Assembly: GCA_965150505.1 (NCBI GenBank)
Contig: CBCTVZ010000118.1
Coordinates: 1 to 6,632, forward strand
Reading direction: 5' to 3'
Source: JAGZHZ01 sp965150505
Lineage (GTDB): Bacteria; Bacillota; Clostridia; Lachnospirales; Lachnospiraceae
DNA length: 6,632 nt
Shown piece after piece: positions 5,436 through 6,632 of this stretch. A model generated the notes under the pieces. The model had not been told where the DNA came from. It made no database searches and saw nothing but the letters and a program-made list of their open reading frames with translations. A program made the position numbers and the translations under genes. Within the stretch, counting starts at the first letter, position 1. Every line of letters begins with the position of its first letter.

Positions 5436-6632
5436 ATGGAATGGAAAATTTGGATATTTTATAGAGGAAAATATGAAGAAAGAACAGAAGAAATACAAAA
5501 TGAAGAAAATTCATATGGAATCTATATACGAAAATATGGTCAAAAACAGTATTTGTATGCAGGAGACGGATCTTATTTGACAAATGATTTTATTATGAAA
5601 AAGAGATGGATTTTATTTCAGGACAAGATTAGGATTTTTATTTGTGAAGAAAGAACAGGATTGTGTATTTATAAAATGTTCTTGCAAAATGAGAAACAAA
5701 AAAAACAGCAGTCGTATGATCACTATATTGAACTGAAAAAAGATAAGCCTTTGTATATAGGGGGAGCTGTATTTTGTCATATTAAAATGGAGCAACAAGC
5801 TTTAGAAGAGAGATGGATGAAAATACAGTGGGAACAAGGCAGATTTCTAGTAGCAGGGAATATCTGGAATATGTATCGAAATGGGATTCTTTTTCAAGAG
5901 GAAATCAAAATAAGAGAACGTGATTTTTTAGAAATTGCAGGACAGATCTTTTATTTTAAAGAAGAAAAATTATTTTTTGATCTGGATAAAACGACAGAAT
6001 ATAAGGATATCTGTATAAAAAAGCAAACAACAGAACGGTTCGACTACCCCGATTATATATGCAGAGCAAGATGGAATCAGAAATATCCAGATGATTTGAT
6101 CTCTGTAGCAATGCCAGAAAATTTTCCTGAAAAACAGGAGAGTCGTTTATTTTTATCTTTATTGCCAAGTTTAGGAATGATGGCAGTCATGATTTTTACA
6201 CAAAGCGGATTCGATAAAAAAGGAAATATATATCGGGTATTATTTAGTTTCATGACGATTTTAACTGCAGTTGTCACATGGATTTATGGAAAGCTACATA
6301 CAATATACAAACAGAAGAAATATATTCGGCAATATCGGATCTATTTACAGAAAAAAGAAGCGCAATTAAGGCAGAAAAGAGAACAAGAGAAAGCATTTTT
6401 AGAAAAATGTGAAAAAAGTTGGAGAGAACTTTTAAATGAAGTAAAGGAAATGTCATGGACCTTGTTTGAAAAGGGTACAAAAGATTGGGATTTTTTGTGG
6501 ATCAGACTGGGACAAGGCACAATAGAACCAAGGATAGGTGTCGAATTTAAAAAGAAGGAGGAATGGATACGAAAACATAGCCTATGGGATGAAGCAGAAC
6601 AAATGATAGAAAATCAAAAGAACATAGAGGAT
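5436..6632 (+). CDS. essC: EssC/YukB-type FtsK/SpoIIIE secretion ATPase of type VII secretion, N-terminal part (3' truncated by window)
   Basis: The reading frame is open from the ATG at 5436 to the window end, giving 399 residues. Complete EssC proteins have about 1,300-1,500, so the ATPase domains lie outside. Residues 1-220 take the place of the two N-terminal FHA domains of EssC. The second repeat keeps YIGG (107-110) and YRNG (147-150) but lacks a recognisable S-R-x-H motif, so phosphopeptide binding is doubtful. Two membrane segments follow, about 238-255 (LFLSLLPSLGMMAVMIFT) and 268-284 (VLFSFMTILTAVVTWIY), joined by a short Lys/Gly-containing loop. A charged coiled coil spans about 290-345. 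Then comes DWDFLWIRLGQG (350-361), a form of the EssC signature DFLxxRLGxG that leads to the first ATPase domain. EssC is the membrane motor and substrate receptor of T7SSb. The start is 2 bp after the esaB stop. The nearest good site, GGGGAG (5417-5422), is rather distant, so translational coupling is likely. ATGs at 5423 and 5441 are in another frame that stops soon after. Confidence 0.88.
   Translation, partial: MEWKIWIFYRGKYEERTEEIQNEENSYGIYIRKYGQKQYLYAGDGSYLTNDFIMKKRWILFQDKIRIFICEERTGLCIYKMFLQNEKQKKQQSYDHYIELKKDKPLYIGGAVFCHIKMEQQALEERWMKIQWEQGRFLVAGNIWNMYRNGILFQEEIKIRERDFLEIAGQIFYFKEEKLFFDLDKTTEYKDICIKKQTTERFDYPDYICRARWNQKYPDDLISVAMPENFPEKQESRLFLSLLPSLGMMAVMIFTQSGFDKKGNIYRVLFSFMTILTAVVTWIYGKLHTIYKQKKYIRQYRIYLQKKEAQLRQKREQEKAFLEKCEKSWRELLNEVKEMSWTLFEKGTKDWDFLWIRLGQGTIEPRIGVEFKKKEEWIRKHSLWDEAEQMIENQKNIED

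Noticed and set aside
1..6632. tRNA, rRNA, CRISPR array or insertion sequence
   Set aside because: No such structure was seen when reading both strands. The repeats found are short and confined to 3115-3253.

Overview
The window looks like chromosomal DNA from a low-GC, Gram-positive anaerobe, most likely a member of the Clostridia and possibly Lachnospiraceae. The reasons are A/T-rich coding sequence, strong purine-rich ribosome binding sites (AGGGAGGA, AGGGGAG), a Firmicute-type cobalamin gene set (cobD-cobQ-cbiC), and a Firmicute-type (T7SSb) type VII secretion locus. The lineage is inferred from gene content and style only.

Region 1 (1-2661, + strand) is the 3' end of an adenosylcobalamin biosynthesis operon. 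It holds the C-terminal part of a CobD-like threonine-phosphate decarboxylase, a complete cobyric acid synthase (CobQ/CbiP) and a complete cobalt-precorrin-8 methylmutase (CbiC). CbiC completes the corrin ring rearrangement that yields cobyrinate. CobQ amidates the b, d, e and g side chains. CobD makes the aminopropanol phosphate that is attached next. A long stem-loop at 2677-2721 closes the operon and also serves the converging gene.

Region 2 (2732-3378) holds a small XRE-family DNA-binding regulator on the - strand. Beyond it is a repeat-rich intergenic stretch of about 280 bp that divides it from the next operon on the + strand. That operon starts from a sigma-A-type promoter with perfect consensus hexamers (TTGACA, 17 bp, TATAAT). 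The spacer carries a 15-bp imperfect palindrome, placed where a repressor would act.

Region 3 (3379-6632, + strand, running off the end) is the start of a type VII secretion operon with an unusual layout. It begins with a cytosolic FHA-domain protein whose N-terminal half resembles DUF6382 and the EssB pseudokinase. Next come a MinD/CpaE-like P-loop protein with a degenerate Walker A, an EsaB/YukD ubiquitin-like protein, and the N-terminal 399 residues of an EssC/YukB-type FtsK/SpoIIIE secretion ATPase. The genes overlap or nearly abut (4 bp overlap, 8 bp overlap, 2 bp gap), so they are almost certainly one co-translated unit. The classic first genes of the Bacillus/Staphylococcus locus (WXG100 substrate, EsaA, EssA, EssB) are absent from the part seen and may lie downstream. 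The main hypothesis is a clostridial T7SS variant, switched by the adjacent XRE regulator, in which phosphothreonine reading and an EssB-like role sit in a soluble protein instead of in EssC and EssB.
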